DNA from: VRUE01 sp035260485
GTDB lineage: Bacteria; Actinomycetota; Thermoleophilia; Solirubrobacterales; 70-9
Assembly: GCA_035260485.1 (NCBI GenBank)
Contig: DATFVC010000019.1
Location: 1-64,000, forward strand
Length of the DNA stretch: 64,000 nt
Direction of reading: 5' to 3'
Shown: positions 41,950 through 50,506 of the stretch, one piece after another
How the letters are laid out: each line of letters starts with the position of its first letter
Numbering within the stretch: the first letter of the stretch is position 1
Position numbers and translations under genes: made by a program
Notes under the pieces: model-generated
Seen by the model: the letters and a program-made list of their open reading frames with translations, nothing else
Database searches by the model: none
What the model was told of the DNA's origin: nothing

Positions 41950-42195
41950 ATGGACATTCACCCTAGGGCCAAGCTCGGACCGGCGGCCCGCTGAGCTCCG
42001 CCAGGTAATTGCGGCAGGGGCATCGATGCGCAGCGCCGCCAGGGCCTTTCTCCGTTACCCCCGCGACAGCCCACAAGTGGTGGCACAGGTTTCGTGGGGG
42101 ACCGCCCACACCGCAGCCCTCGCATGCTCTCCGCGGTCCAGCAGGAGAGGGTCTGCGAGGTCCGCCGCCACACCGGCTGGGGTCCGAGGCTGAAT
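41950..42195 (+). pseudogene. IS481-family transposase fragment
   Basis: Pieces of an IS481-type N-terminal helix-turn-helix region are readable across three frames. They are MDIHPRAKLGPAAR, then ELRQVIAAGASMRSAARAF, then SVTPATAHKWWHRF, then LSAVQQERVCEVRRHTGWGP. At least two frameshifts and stop codons interrupt it, and the catalytic DDE domain is absent. It is a dead, truncated insertion sequence. Confidence 0.65.
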
Positions 42196-42431
42196 ACATC
42201 TTGAATGTCTTGGTTGTGTCCGCGCTCGGCCTTCGACAAGGCTTGCGCCACGGGGTCGAAAGTGGTGAAAGCGAGCTTCTCCTCATGCGCTCGATCGCAT
42301 CGAGTCGGCTAGCTCGCGCATGCGGCCGCCCGCTCGAAGCTGACGAGTCGGCGGATCAGGGCGTTGTAGGCGGAGTGGGCCGCATCACCCTTTTCGTCAG
42401 CGAGGAGCAAATAGAGCTTGTGCTCGGGGAT
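42196..42431 (-). other. Decayed coding remnant
   Basis: On the minus strand, broken protein-like pieces are visible: ADEKGDAAHSAYNALIRRLV followed by a stop, and in another frame EKLAFTTFDPVAQALSKAER then GHNQDIQDVFSLG. The second piece resembles the helix end of DUF6036 or AbiEii-like nucleotidyltransferases, but this is a weak impression. No intact gene is present. Confidence 0.35.
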
Positions 42432-43475
42432 CTACTTGCCCACGATGATGTTCACCTTGGTTTCCGGCGCCAACACGCTGCCGGGCTTGGGGTTTTGCCT
42501 GATCACCTTGCCGTGCTTGCCCTTGCGGCGTTTGATCGCGCCCACTTTGCAGTCCGCTTGACGCAGGGCGTTCTTGCCACGCTTCAGCTTCTTGCCCTTC
42601 AGTTTGGGTACCACGCAGCCTTCGTAGGTGAACCTGTCGCCGCTGACCGCAGCGCTGGCTCCGGCCAGGGTGGTGGTCGTCACGTCGACTGAGCCGACGG
42701 ACGCGCTGGGCGGGGCGACCGCGGCGATCTGGGTGTCCGATTCGACGGTGAAGCCGGTCGCCGGGATGGCGCCGAACTTGACTGCGCTAGCCCCGCCGAG
42801 ATTCGTGCCGGTGATCGTCACAGTGGCGCCGCCGGCGATCGAGCCTGACGTGGGGGAGATCGAGGTTATTGCCGGGGCTGGCTGAACTTCGGCGCTGAGC
42901 TCGATCTCCTGCCCCGCAGAGGTCCCGCTCGGCGCCACCGTCGAACCGTCGAAAGGTGGGGGAAAGATGAAGCCGTAGCTTGCTCCGGGGACGGACACAA
43001 TCCCGATCGTGTCCGTGTCTTTGGTCGGATCCACCCCAATCAGGTCACCGGCGTGAATAGGTAGGTTCGCGTTGAAGGTTTGGACCCCGGCTCCGGAAGG
43101 AGTTGCCCCACCGCTCGTGCCAATCGCCGCATAGGCTCCCGAGCCGTTGGGCCGGAGCACACGCAGGTAGAAGGGGCCGCCTTCGGCGCCCTGCACACGC
43201 CAGCGCACGATCGCACCGGTCACCGGCGAGACGAGGTTGGCGCCTTTCTCGGGTAGCGCGGTGTTGAAGAACGTCTCCACCTGACCAAAAGCGGTCGGTG
43301 AAGAGCCGGGCGGAAGAACACTTCCGACGGTGACGGTCGATGCTTGGGCCGAACCGGTGGCGAACAGTGCCAAGGCGCCGGCGACGACGGCGGCAAGGCC
43401 AAATCGCCTCGATTTTTGCGGTCTTCTGCCTGAGCCAGCGCAGCCTGCAGTTTCGTGTCGGACTCGACACTTCAT
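42432..43475 (-). CDS. Secreted IPT/TIG and PASTA-domain protein
   Basis: The 347-aa protein has a long basic N-region and signal peptide (FGLAAVVAGALALFATGSAQAS), a beta-rich domain, then an IPT/TIG domain (PAITSISPTSGSIAGGATVTITGTNLGGASAVKFG). The C-terminus is a PASTA domain (CVVPKLKGKKLKRGKNALRQADCKVGAI ... VIRQNPKPGSVLAPETKVNIIVGK). Such secreted proteins are common in Thermoleophilia. It probably binds wall or surface material; the target is unknown. Confidence 0.8.
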   Translation of the reverse strand: MKCRVRHETAGCAGSGRRPQKSRRFGLAAVVAGALALFATGSAQASTVTVGSVLPPGSSPTAFGQVETFFNTALPEKGANLVSPVTGAIVRWRVQGAEGGPFYLRVLRPNGSGAYAAIGTSGGATPSGAGVQTFNANLPIHAGDLIGVDPTKDTDTIGIVSVPGASYGFIFPPPFDGSTVAPSGTSAGQEIELSAEVQPAPAITSISPTSGSIAGGATVTITGTNLGGASAVKFGAIPATGFTVESDTQIAAVAPPSASVGSVDVTTTTLAGASAAVSGDRFTYEGCVVPKLKGKKLKRGKNALRQADCKVGAIKRRKGKHGKVIRQNPKPGSVLAPETKVNIIVGK

Positions 43476-43762
43476 CCCTGCCTCCTTGTGTCATGTGCTC
43501 TCGGCGCCTCCCTGGGGTCACCAAGAACGTTCTTTGGTCGCACAAACACAGACTGGCCATGATGTTGCGGTTTGTGCGATAAAGAGAACACGATGGAGGC
43601 ATCACCTCAACCGAGCCGCTGAACCAGGAGGGATTCACCGCGTTTGCGGGGCGAGCGGCAGAGGACATGCCGGTAGTGATGTTGCTCGGCCGGGTACCAG
43701 GCGATCGGGCACCTGCGCACCGAGGCGCTGATCAAGGGTGAGCTTCACCCTATGGATCAGGC

Positions 43763-44965
43763 TTAAGCCGAAAGTCGCACCGGCAGCGTCTTCAACTGGT
43801 TGAGGAAGGCCGACTCGGCGAACTTGGGCCTGCCGCTCAACGTCATGTCCGGGTAGCGGGCGAGGGTCTCCTCGAAGAGGATCCTCAGCTCGAGGCGGGC
43901 GAGGGCGGTGCCCAGGCAGAAATGGCGGCCGCCGGCACCGAAGGCTTGGTGCTCGGGATTGCGCAGGACGTCGAAGCGATCCGGGTCCTCATAGCGCGAC
44001 TCGTCGCGGTTGGAGGAGGCGTACCACATCACGACCTTGTCGCCCTCCTGGATTTCCTGGCCGTGGAGCTCGGTGTCGCGGGTCGCGGTGCGGCGGAAGT
44101 GGGCGAAGGCCGGGAACATTCGCAGCGACTCCTCGACCGCGCCTGGGATCAGCGAGGGGTCGTCGAGGAGCAGCTGGCGCTGATCGGGGCTTTCGAGCAG
44201 CGCCCGCATTCCGCTGCAGTAGGTCGCCTTGGTGCTGTCGTTGCCCGCGGCGACGAGGAGGAAGAAGCCCATCACGATCTCGTGTTCCTCCAGCTTCTCG
44301 CCGTCGACCTCCGCATGGACGAGCACGCTGGTCAGGTCGTCGCTGGGGTGCTCCCGCCGCGCGGCGATCATCTTGCCGCAGCGCTCGAAGATCTCGGGAA
44401 CGGCCGTGGCCACGGCGCCCTCGATGCCCGCAGGGTTGAGGTCGGGATCGCTGGCTCCCAGCGTCGAGTTCATCAACTCGGCCCAGACAGCGTCGTCCTC
44501 CTTTGGGATCCCCATGAAGCTGCCGATGACCCGCGCCACCGCGGGCTGGGCGACGTCGGTGACCAGGTCACAGCTCTCGCGTCCGTCGAGGCGGTCGAGG
44601 ACCCCGACGACGATCTTTCTGATCTCCTCCTCGTGCGCCGCGATCCGCTTCGGCGTGAAGCCGGCCTGGAACAGCGCCTTGATGCGGTCGTGCTTGGGCG
44701 GGTCCATGCCGATGAACATCGCCCGCATCAGCTCCAGCGGGAAGATCGCCGTGACCGCGGTGATGCCGCCGCGTTCGGAGGAGTAGGTCCGCCAGTCGCG
44801 GCTCACCTCGTGCACGTCGTCGGCGGTCGTCACCGACCAGAACCCGGCCGACTCGGGGAACTCGGTTATTTCGCTGGTCCAGTGGACCGGGCACTCACCG
44901 CGCAGGCGCTTGAAGAGGTCATGCGGCGGTCCTTGGGGCCAATGCTCGCGCTCGGTGACGAGCAC
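43763..44965 (-). CDS. Cytochrome P450
   Basis: The 400-aa protein has the P450 hallmarks: I-helix AAGNDSTKATY, K-helix ExxR in EESLRMF, and the heme-binding loop FGAGGRHFCLGTALARLELR with the Cys ligand. The I-helix has N-D-S-T where many have G-x-D/E-T-T. Substrate unknown; electron partners are not encoded nearby. The start is a GTG, giving MLVTEREHWPQGPPHDLFKRL. It may share a transcript with the phzF-like gene upstream. Confidence 0.92.
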   Translation of the reverse strand: MLVTEREHWPQGPPHDLFKRLRGECPVHWTSEITEFPESAGFWSVTTADDVHEVSRDWRTYSSERGGITAVTAIFPLELMRAMFIGMDPPKHDRIKALFQAGFTPKRIAAHEEEIRKIVVGVLDRLDGRESCDLVTDVAQPAVARVIGSFMGIPKEDDAVWAELMNSTLGASDPDLNPAGIEGAVATAVPEIFERCGKMIAARREHPSDDLTSVLVHAEVDGEKLEEHEIVMGFFLLVAAGNDSTKATYCSGMRALLESPDQRQLLLDDPSLIPGAVEESLRMFPAFAHFRRTATRDTELHGQEIQEGDKVVMWYASSNRDESRYEDPDRFDVLRNPEHQAFGAGGRHFCLGTALARLELRILFEETLARYPDMTLSGRPKFAESAFLNQLKTLPVRLSA

Positions 44966-45031
44966 ATCCGCGAGATCGCCATCGGCCGCCGTGCGGTTGT
45001 TCTTCTCGCCAGCCTCGATGCGCTGATGCTA

Positions 45032-45049
45032 CTGGCTAACCAGCCAGTT
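45032..45049. promoter_or_regulatory. Inverted repeat upstream of P450 gene
   Basis: ACTGGCT (45032-45038) and AGCCAGT (45043-45049) pair perfectly around AACC. The site lies 67 bp before the P450 start and just past the phzF stop. It could be a regulator site or a weak terminator for phzF. Confidence 0.35.
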
Positions 45050-45054
45050 TCAAC

Positions 45055-45732
45055 TCAGTCGCGGGCTCGCTGCTCGCGCACTTCGTCGAGGGCGACGCTG
45101 CCGCCGACCTCGACCTGGCCGTCGTCGAGCGGCCGGCAGATCAGAACCGAGCCGTGGCCCTGGTGAATCGTGAGCGGGCGGGCGAGCTGGGCGCAGAGGG
45201 CGAGGGCGGCGGAGCCGGTCGCCTCGTCCTCGGCGATCCCGGCCTCGGGGACGAAGGAGCGGGCGCGGATCGTCCCCGAGGCTTCGTCGATCCAGGCCCA
45301 GGAATAGGTGTTGGCGGTGTGCGCAGACGGGGACAAAGCCCGCACCTCGGCCGGCGAGTCGTGCTGGCTGTAATCGAACGGTGGCGCCCATCCGGGCTGG
45401 GCGGCGACGTAGGTCGCATCCGCCGCTTGGCGCACCCGGACCTCACCCACCGGTGGCCGCAGGATCCCAACTTGTGTTCCCGTGCGCGCCAGCAACCAGG
45501 CGGCGCCGACGATTGGGTGACCGGCGAAGGGTAGCTCGACCTGGGGGGTGTAGATGCGCAGCCTCCCGGTGGCACGGTCGTCGACGAAGACGGTCTCGCT
45601 GAAGCCCAGCTCGGCGGCGACGCGCTGGCGCTCGGTCTCCGGCGCCTGCCCACCGTCGAGGAAGACGCCTAGCGGATTGCCCCACTCGCCGTCCTCGTTG
45701 ACGAATACACGGAGGACGTGTAGGGCCGGCAC
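45055..45732 (-). CDS. PhzF-family isomerase/epimerase-like protein
   Basis: The 225-aa protein has PhzF landmarks: VFVNEDGEWGNPLGVFLDG, LGFSETVFVDD with the catalytic-region Glu, RIYTPQVELPFAGHPIVGAAWLL, and EDEATGSAALAL. It is shorter than most relatives (about 260-300 aa), mainly in the C-terminal half. PhzF catalyses isomerisation in phenazine synthesis, but most homologues have unknown substrates. Confidence 0.85.
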   Translation of the reverse strand: MPALHVLRVFVNEDGEWGNPLGVFLDGGQAPETERQRVAAELGFSETVFVDDRATGRLRIYTPQVELPFAGHPIVGAAWLLARTGTQVGILRPPVGEVRVRQAADATYVAAQPGWAPPFDYSQHDSPAEVRALSPSAHTANTYSWAWIDEASGTIRARSFVPEAGIAEDEATGSAALALCAQLARPLTIHQGHGSVLICRPLDDGQVEVGGSVALDEVREQRARD

Positions 45733-45881
45733 CCGGTCGATCTTAAGTTCTGCCCGTTTCGCTCACCCGCGGTAAGCGTGATCCGCAGTTTCCTCGGCCG
45801 CAGCTGAGACTGGTCATAGTGGCGCTGGGATGCGAGTATCGCCCCTTGCTTCGTGTCGGTTCGCCAACGGAAGGAGTCGAT

Positions 45882-46292
45882 GTGACGGATGAAGGTCAGA
45901 AGCGACGGTGGACGAGGCGCGCTCCCGCGCTCCTGGTTGCCCTGTGCATAGGTGTGGCCGGGCTCGCGTGGTCGGGCTGTGGGGGCAGCAGCGGCAGCAG
46001 CAGCGAAGCCCAGGAACGGGTCGAAAAGGGCGCCGAAGAAGCGAAGCAGGGGATCGAAAAGGCCAAGAAAGAAGTCAAGAAGGGCTTCGAACAGGCAGAA
46101 GAACAAACGAAGCAGGGCGTCAACCAAGGAGCCCAGCAAGCGCAGCAAGGGGTCCAGCAGGGACAGCAGGAAGCACAGCAGGCGATAGAAAAGGCCAAGC
46201 AGGAAGCTCAGAAGGGGATCGAAAAGGGCAAGCAGGAAGCTCAGAAGGGGATCGAAGAAGCCGAAAAGTACAGCCAGGGCCAGGGCTACTAG
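45882..46292 (+). CDS. Lipoprotein with Gln/Lys-rich amphipathic repeats
   Basis: The 136-aa product has a twin-arginine-like basic start and lipobox (RRAPALLVALCIGVAGLAWSGC). About 85 residues of amphipathic repeat follow, with units such as EKAKQEAQKGIEKGKQEAQK. The repeats are heptad or undecad-like, resembling LEA or apolipoprotein helices. The GTG start has a strong ribosome site (GGAAGGAG). Its 3' end overlaps the convergent gene by 4 bases. A structural surface or membrane role is likely. Confidence 0.7.
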   Translation: MTDEGQKRRWTRRAPALLVALCIGVAGLAWSGCGGSSGSSSEAQERVEKGAEEAKQGIEKAKKEVKKGFEQAEEQTKQGVNQGAQQAQQGVQQGQQEAQQAIEKAKQEAQKGIEKGKQEAQKGIEEAEKYSQGQGY

Positions 46293-47560
46293 GCCAGGGC
46301 GGCCGGCACGACCGGGGCCGCCTCTTCGGCGAGATCCTGGGCGAGAGCCTCGACGATGCGCGGGTCGAACTGACTGCCGGAGTTGCGGCGCAGCTCGGCC
46401 AGCGCTTCGCCGGGGCCGACGGGCTCCCGGTAGGGGCGCCGCTCGGTCATCGCCGCAAAGGCGACCGAGACGGCAATCACCCGTGAGCCCAGCGGGATCG
46501 TCTCACCTGCCAGCCCGTCCGGGAAACCGCTGCCGTCGAAATGCTCGGCGCTGGACCGCACGAGGCGGGCTACGTTTGCGAGGCCGGGAGCAGCCGAGAC
46601 GATCCTCGCGCCCTCGGCCGTGTGGCTGCGCACCACCGCCCGCTCGATTTCGTCGAGCGCCTCCTCCTCCAGCACCGACTCCGGCACCGCGAGAAGCCCC
46701 ACGTCCTGAAGCTCGGCGGCCAGGGCGACATCGTCGATTTCCTCGCTGCCCATCCCGAGGCGGCGCCCGAGCGCTATCGCACGGTAGGCGACGATGCGCA
46801 GGTGGTCGCGCAGGTCCGGTCGCCTGGCGCTCAGCGCCGCGATCAACACCGCGTGCGCCTGTCGCCTCGCCGAGCGATGCTGGCGCTGTTTGTGCGCGGC
46901 AAGTCGCTGCCCGGCAATTCGCAGGGCGAGTGCCGGGTCCTGGGCCTCGTCGGGAATCGCCGCCTCGCCGTAGGTCGTGCCGAGCGACATGCCGTTGCCG
47001 TCGTCCCGCAGCGACGCCGTTGCTGCCAGCACCATCTCGCCCAACTGGTTGCTGCTGGCCGGGGCGAGAACAGCAAAGCGGCCGCCGTCGCTGCGGTAGG
47101 CCGTGCCACCGAGAGGAACCACCGAGGCGACGAGATTGGCGGCGAAGCCGCGCAGCAACGTGTCGCCGGCAGCAAAACCGAAGCGGTCGTTGTAGGCCTG
47201 CAGGCCATCGAGCTCAAACAGGACCAGCACGTGACTGCCCGATCCGCTCTGGACCGCAGACGCGATGTCCGCCTCCAGCTTCTCCCTGTTCTCCAGGCCG
47301 GTGATCTGATCGCTGCGGGCGCTTTCCTCATGCCACTCCAGCACGGTCGATTGTTTGAACAGGGTGTCGAGGGTCCGCACGAAGACAGCGACGATGAGTC
47401 CCAGCGTCAACCAGAAGACGAGCGGGGGCACACGCTGGTTGAGGTGGTCGTAGACGAGCAACGCGATCGCCACCACCGCGAAGACGGTGGGGCCGAGGGC
47501 CGATCTCCAGCCAAGTGCCAGCACGAAGAACCGCATCGGCAGGTGTGCGGCCGTTCGCAA
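46289..47560 (-). CDS. Degenerate GGDEF plus HD-GYP-like membrane signalling protein
   Basis: The 423-aa protein has two membrane helices (residues 15-65), a GGDEF-type domain (DQITGLENREKLEADIASA ... VLFELDGLQAYNDRFGFAAGDTLL) and an HD-GYP-type domain. The GGDEF signature is RSDGGRFAV, so cyclase activity is unlikely. In the HD-GYP part, LQDVGLLAVPESVL replaces the metal-binding HD-GK motif, while EHFDGSGFPDGLAGE keeps the GYP-like loop. It may be a binding or scaffold protein. A start at the internal MRFFVLALGWRS is possible. Confidence 0.75.
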   Translation of the reverse strand: MRTAAHLPMRFFVLALGWRSALGPTVFAVVAIALLVYDHLNQRVPPLVFWLTLGLIVAVFVRTLDTLFKQSTVLEWHEESARSDQITGLENREKLEADIASAVQSGSGSHVLVLFELDGLQAYNDRFGFAAGDTLLRGFAANLVASVVPLGGTAYRSDGGRFAVLAPASSNQLGEMVLAATASLRDDGNGMSLGTTYGEAAIPDEAQDPALALRIAGQRLAAHKQRQHRSARRQAHAVLIAALSARRPDLRDHLRIVAYRAIALGRRLGMGSEEIDDVALAAELQDVGLLAVPESVLEEEALDEIERAVVRSHTAEGARIVSAAPGLANVARLVRSSAEHFDGSGFPDGLAGETIPLGSRVIAVSVAFAAMTERRPYREPVGPGEALAELRRNSGSQFDPRIVEALAQDLAEEAAPVVPAALA

Positions 47561-47593
47561 GCGTCACGGACGCTTGATCGAAAGCTTGCGGGG

Positions 47594-48370
47594 CTAGCGA
47601 ACCACGCAGTCGCGGGTCAGCGTCGTGTGAATCTGCTTGCCGCCAGCGAAGCTGAAGGTCCCCCGCGTGAAGGAGAAGATCGCCCCCGGGAAGCCGGACG
47701 GGGCGGCGCAGCGGGCGCTGAGAAAGCTGTAATGCCTACCGTGGTAGCTGTACTGGCGGTTGAAGAGGAGTGCGACGTCGGAGACGTAACCCAGGTCCGA
47801 GGCTAGCTTCGGAATCTTGGTCGTCAGCACGGTTCCAAATTTGCCATGCGACGGATGCTGGATCGTGAAGGAGAGCACCACCGTGACGTCGACCGGGTTG
47901 GTGCCGTGGATGTGCAGGAGGATCGCCGGCTTTCCATGTGCGCGGCCGTTGAAGGCGAGCATCTCTCCATTGACCGGGAACGGGTCCCTGTTGGGAAACG
48001 CGACGGTTGCGATGAATCTCCCGCGACCGACCAGAGCGCGGCGGCAGCGAGCGAGGGCGGTCGGCGGATCGGTCGACTCGAGCAGGGCAGGGCGGCAGAT
48101 CGGCAGCCCTTTGATGGAGAGCCGGCCGTAGCGATTGACCGCTAGCGATATGCGTCGCAGCTGCGGCGGACGGGCGCCGTTAGCGGTTTTGATCGAGACA
48201 TGGAGGTTGACCGTCACCGGCACGTTGCGGTCGCGGGGGAGCGAACGGGGGGCGAAGCCGCCATTGAAGCTGACGAACAGTCCCCCATTCCCGGATATCT
48301 CCCCATGCGCCATCGCAGCACCGAAAAGCACCGTAGTGAGGAGCACCGCAATAAGAGCGAAACGCTTCAT
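47594..48370 (-). CDS. Secreted protein of unknown function
   Basis: The 258-aa product starts MKRFALIAVLLTTVLFGAAMAHGEISG, a clear signal peptide. The mature part is beta-rich with basic residues (APRSLPRDRNVPVTVNLHVSIKT, LRRISLAVNRYGRLSIKGLPICRP) and four cysteines. The same pattern occurs in several uncharacterised Thermoleophilia secreted proteins. No enzyme motif is seen. The frame continues upstream, but ATG 48370 gives the signal peptide. Confidence 0.65.
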   Translation of the reverse strand: MKRFALIAVLLTTVLFGAAMAHGEISGNGGLFVSFNGGFAPRSLPRDRNVPVTVNLHVSIKTANGARPPQLRRISLAVNRYGRLSIKGLPICRPALLESTDPPTALARCRRALVGRGRFIATVAFPNRDPFPVNGEMLAFNGRAHGKPAILLHIHGTNPVDVTVVLSFTIQHPSHGKFGTVLTTKIPKLASDLGYVSDVALLFNRQYSYHGRHYSFLSARCAAPSGFPGAIFSFTRGTFSFAGGKQIHTTLTRDCVVR

Positions 48371-48506
48371 CTGACCCAGAGAAAGTCTATTCCGGTACCC
48401 ACGCCGACCCCGGGGTGCTTGGGTTAAGCCGCCGCATCTGTCGCGGGGCACGCGCGGGAGCTGTTCGGCGTCAGGCGTCGCTGGCAGCCGGGCTAGAGTC
48501 CCCCGC

Positions 48507-50042
48507 ATGGAGCGGAACGGCGGCTGGATCGATCTGTCCGCCGGCGACGAGTTCGCGGGCTACAGGATCGAGCGGAGCCTCGGTCGTGGCGGGATGGGTG
48601 TCCTCTACCTGGCGATCGAGCCCGGCCTCGAGCGCCGCGTAGCGCTGAAGCTGATCGCGCCGGAGGCGGCGGCTGATGAGGTTTTCGCCCGGCGCTTCGC
48701 CGAGGAGTCGAAGATCGCCGCCTCGATCGAGCATCCCAACGTCGTGCCGATCTACGCGGCGGGGGAAGAGGGCGGCATCCCCTTCATCGCGATGCGCTAC
48801 GTCTCGGGCTCCGACCTGGGGCGGCGGCTGATTCGCGAGGGGCGGCTCGAGCCCGCGGTGGCGGTGCGGCTGATCGCCCAGGTTGGCAACGGACTCGACG
48901 CGATCCACGCCGCCGGGCTCGTCCATCGCGACGTCAAGCCGGCCAACGTGCTGCTCGGCGGCGAGGACCACGCCTACATCACCGATTTCGGCGTCGCCCG
49001 CAACGTCTCTACCGAGTCCGGCCTGACCCAGACCGGCCGCTTCGTCGGCACGCTCGACTACGTCGCCCCCGAGCAGATCTCTGGTGGCGCCGTCGACGCA
49101 CGTGCTGACATCTACGCCTTGGGCTGCCTGCTGTTCAAGTTGCTGACCGGGGAGGTCCCGTTCCCCAGGGCGGGCGAGGCGGCACGACTCTACGCGCACC
49201 TCAACGACCCGCCGCCGGCCCCGTCGCTGCACGCGACTGAGGTGTCGATGGCGCTCGACGACGTGGTCATTCGGGCGATGTCGAAGGAGCCCGGCGACCG
49301 CTATCCCTCGGCCGGCGACCTCGGCCGCGCGGCGGGGGCGGCTCTGAGCGAATCGAAGCCCGACCTGCCGGAGCGGACCGTTGCCACCGGGGCGGCGGCG
49401 ACTCGGGAGGCAGAGACGATTGAGGAGACCGTCCCGACGAGGCGCCTCGACCCCGAAGCGAAGGAGGGCGATGGGGGCAAAGGTAGGCGCCGGGCACTGA
49501 TGCTTGGCGGTGGCGTTGCGGTGGTTGCGGCAATCGTCATCGCGGCGCTGGCGCTTGGCGGAGGAGGTGGGGACGGAGGTTCAGGCAAGACCACGAATAG
49601 CGGCAGTGCCGGTGCGGTGAGGCCGAAGCAGAAGCGGACGCCCCAACCGACCCTGAGCAAATCAGAGCTGATCGCCAAGGCCGATGCGATCTGCGCCGAC
49701 AGCCAGAGCGCCTTCGAAGAAGTGAGAGCGGAATTCCCGGAAGCGAAGAGGGAGGAAGCTCCCGACGTCGCTTACTCCGAAGCACTGGTCGGCATTTCCA
49801 CTCCCGCTGTGAAGCGCTTCGGGGCCCTCGATCCACCGCCCAGCGTCCGCCGGTCATACGAGCAATACGTGCAGGCCCAGCAGCGCGTCCGCCGGTATGA
49901 CGTACAGGCGCTGCGCGCGGCCCGCGCCGAACACACGGGCGAATACCTGGCGGCGCGTGAACATCGCGACAACGAGCAGCTCGAACGCCATGAACTGGCT
50001 CGGGAGATTGGCTTGAAGACGTGTAGCGCCAGCCCGAGGTAG
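48507..50042 (+). CDS. PknB-type Ser/Thr protein kinase
   Basis: The 511-aa kinase has LGRGGMGVLYLAIE (glycine loop), VALKLI (Lys), GLVHRDVKPANVLL (catalytic loop), YITDFGVAR (DFG) and VAPEQISGG (APE). A membrane helix near residues 330-350 (ALMLGGGVAVVAAIVIAALAL) separates it from an extracytoplasmic region with predicted helices and two cysteines, with no PASTA domain. It senses an unknown outside signal. It ends 2 bp from the convergent yjbQ-like gene. Confidence 0.92.
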   Translation: MERNGGWIDLSAGDEFAGYRIERSLGRGGMGVLYLAIEPGLERRVALKLIAPEAAADEVFARRFAEESKIAASIEHPNVVPIYAAGEEGGIPFIAMRYVSGSDLGRRLIREGRLEPAVAVRLIAQVGNGLDAIHAAGLVHRDVKPANVLLGGEDHAYITDFGVARNVSTESGLTQTGRFVGTLDYVAPEQISGGAVDARADIYALGCLLFKLLTGEVPFPRAGEAARLYAHLNDPPPAPSLHATEVSMALDDVVIRAMSKEPGDRYPSAGDLGRAAGAALSESKPDLPERTVATGAAATREAETIEETVPTRRLDPEAKEGDGGKGRRRALMLGGGVAVVAAIVIAALALGGGGGDGGSGKTTNSGSAGAVRPKQKRTPQPTLSKSELIAKADAICADSQSAFEEVRAEFPEAKREEAPDVAYSEALVGISTPAVKRFGALDPPPSVRRSYEQYVQAQQRVRRYDVQALRAARAEHTGEYLAAREHRDNEQLERHELAREIGLKTCSASPR

Positions 50043-50044
50043 GG

Positions 50045-50506
50045 CTACTCACCCATGGCCTTGATCACGAGCCGCTTCGGCCGGCGCCCGTCGAACTCGC
50101 AGTAGAAGACTTGCTGCCATGGGCCTAGGTCGAGGCGTCCAGCGGTAACCGGGACGATCGCCTGGTGGTGGACCAGCAGGTTCTTGAAGTGCGCGTCGCC
50201 GTTGTCCTCGCCGCCGCGGTGATGGCGGTAGTCGCCGCCCTCGGGGAGGAGCCCTCCGGCAACGTCGTTGGCCGGCGCCTTCCAGCTCGGCGGCGCGATT
50301 TTGTCGAGCCACTCGATGACGTCCTCGTGCAGCCCGGGCTCGTCGTCGTTGACCCAGACGCCGGCGGTGATGTGCATCGCCGAGACCAGCACCATCCCCT
50401 CGGCGATTCCCGCCTCCTCGACCGCCGCCTGGACCTCCTCGGTGATTCGAATCAGCTCCCGGCGCTCGGCGGTCTCGAAGGTCATGTAGGCGGTATGCGA
50501 CTTCAT
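50045..50506 (-). CDS. YjbQ/UPF0047-family protein
   Basis: The 153-aa protein matches YjbQ: SAMHITAGVWVNDDEPGLHEDVIEWL, then YRHHRGGEDNGDAHFKNLLVHHQAIVPVTAGRLDLGPWQQVFYCEFDG. E. coli YjbQ has weak thiamine-phosphate synthase activity; the physiological role is unclear. ATG overlaps the upstream membrane-protein stop (ATGA), so they are coupled. Confidence 0.9.
   Translation of the reverse strand: MKSHTAYMTFETAERRELIRITEEVQAAVEEAGIAEGMVLVSAMHITAGVWVNDDEPGLHEDVIEWLDKIAPPSWKAPANDVAGGLLPEGGDYRHHRGGEDNGDAHFKNLLVHHQAIVPVTAGRLDLGPWQQVFYCEFDGRRPKRLVIKAMGE

Noticed and set aside
43476..43762. Gap between the PASTA protein and P450 genes searched for a coding remnant
   Set aside because: A short frame ending GHLRTEALIKGELHPMDQA is present, but it is too short to assign and no stop-free extension exists.
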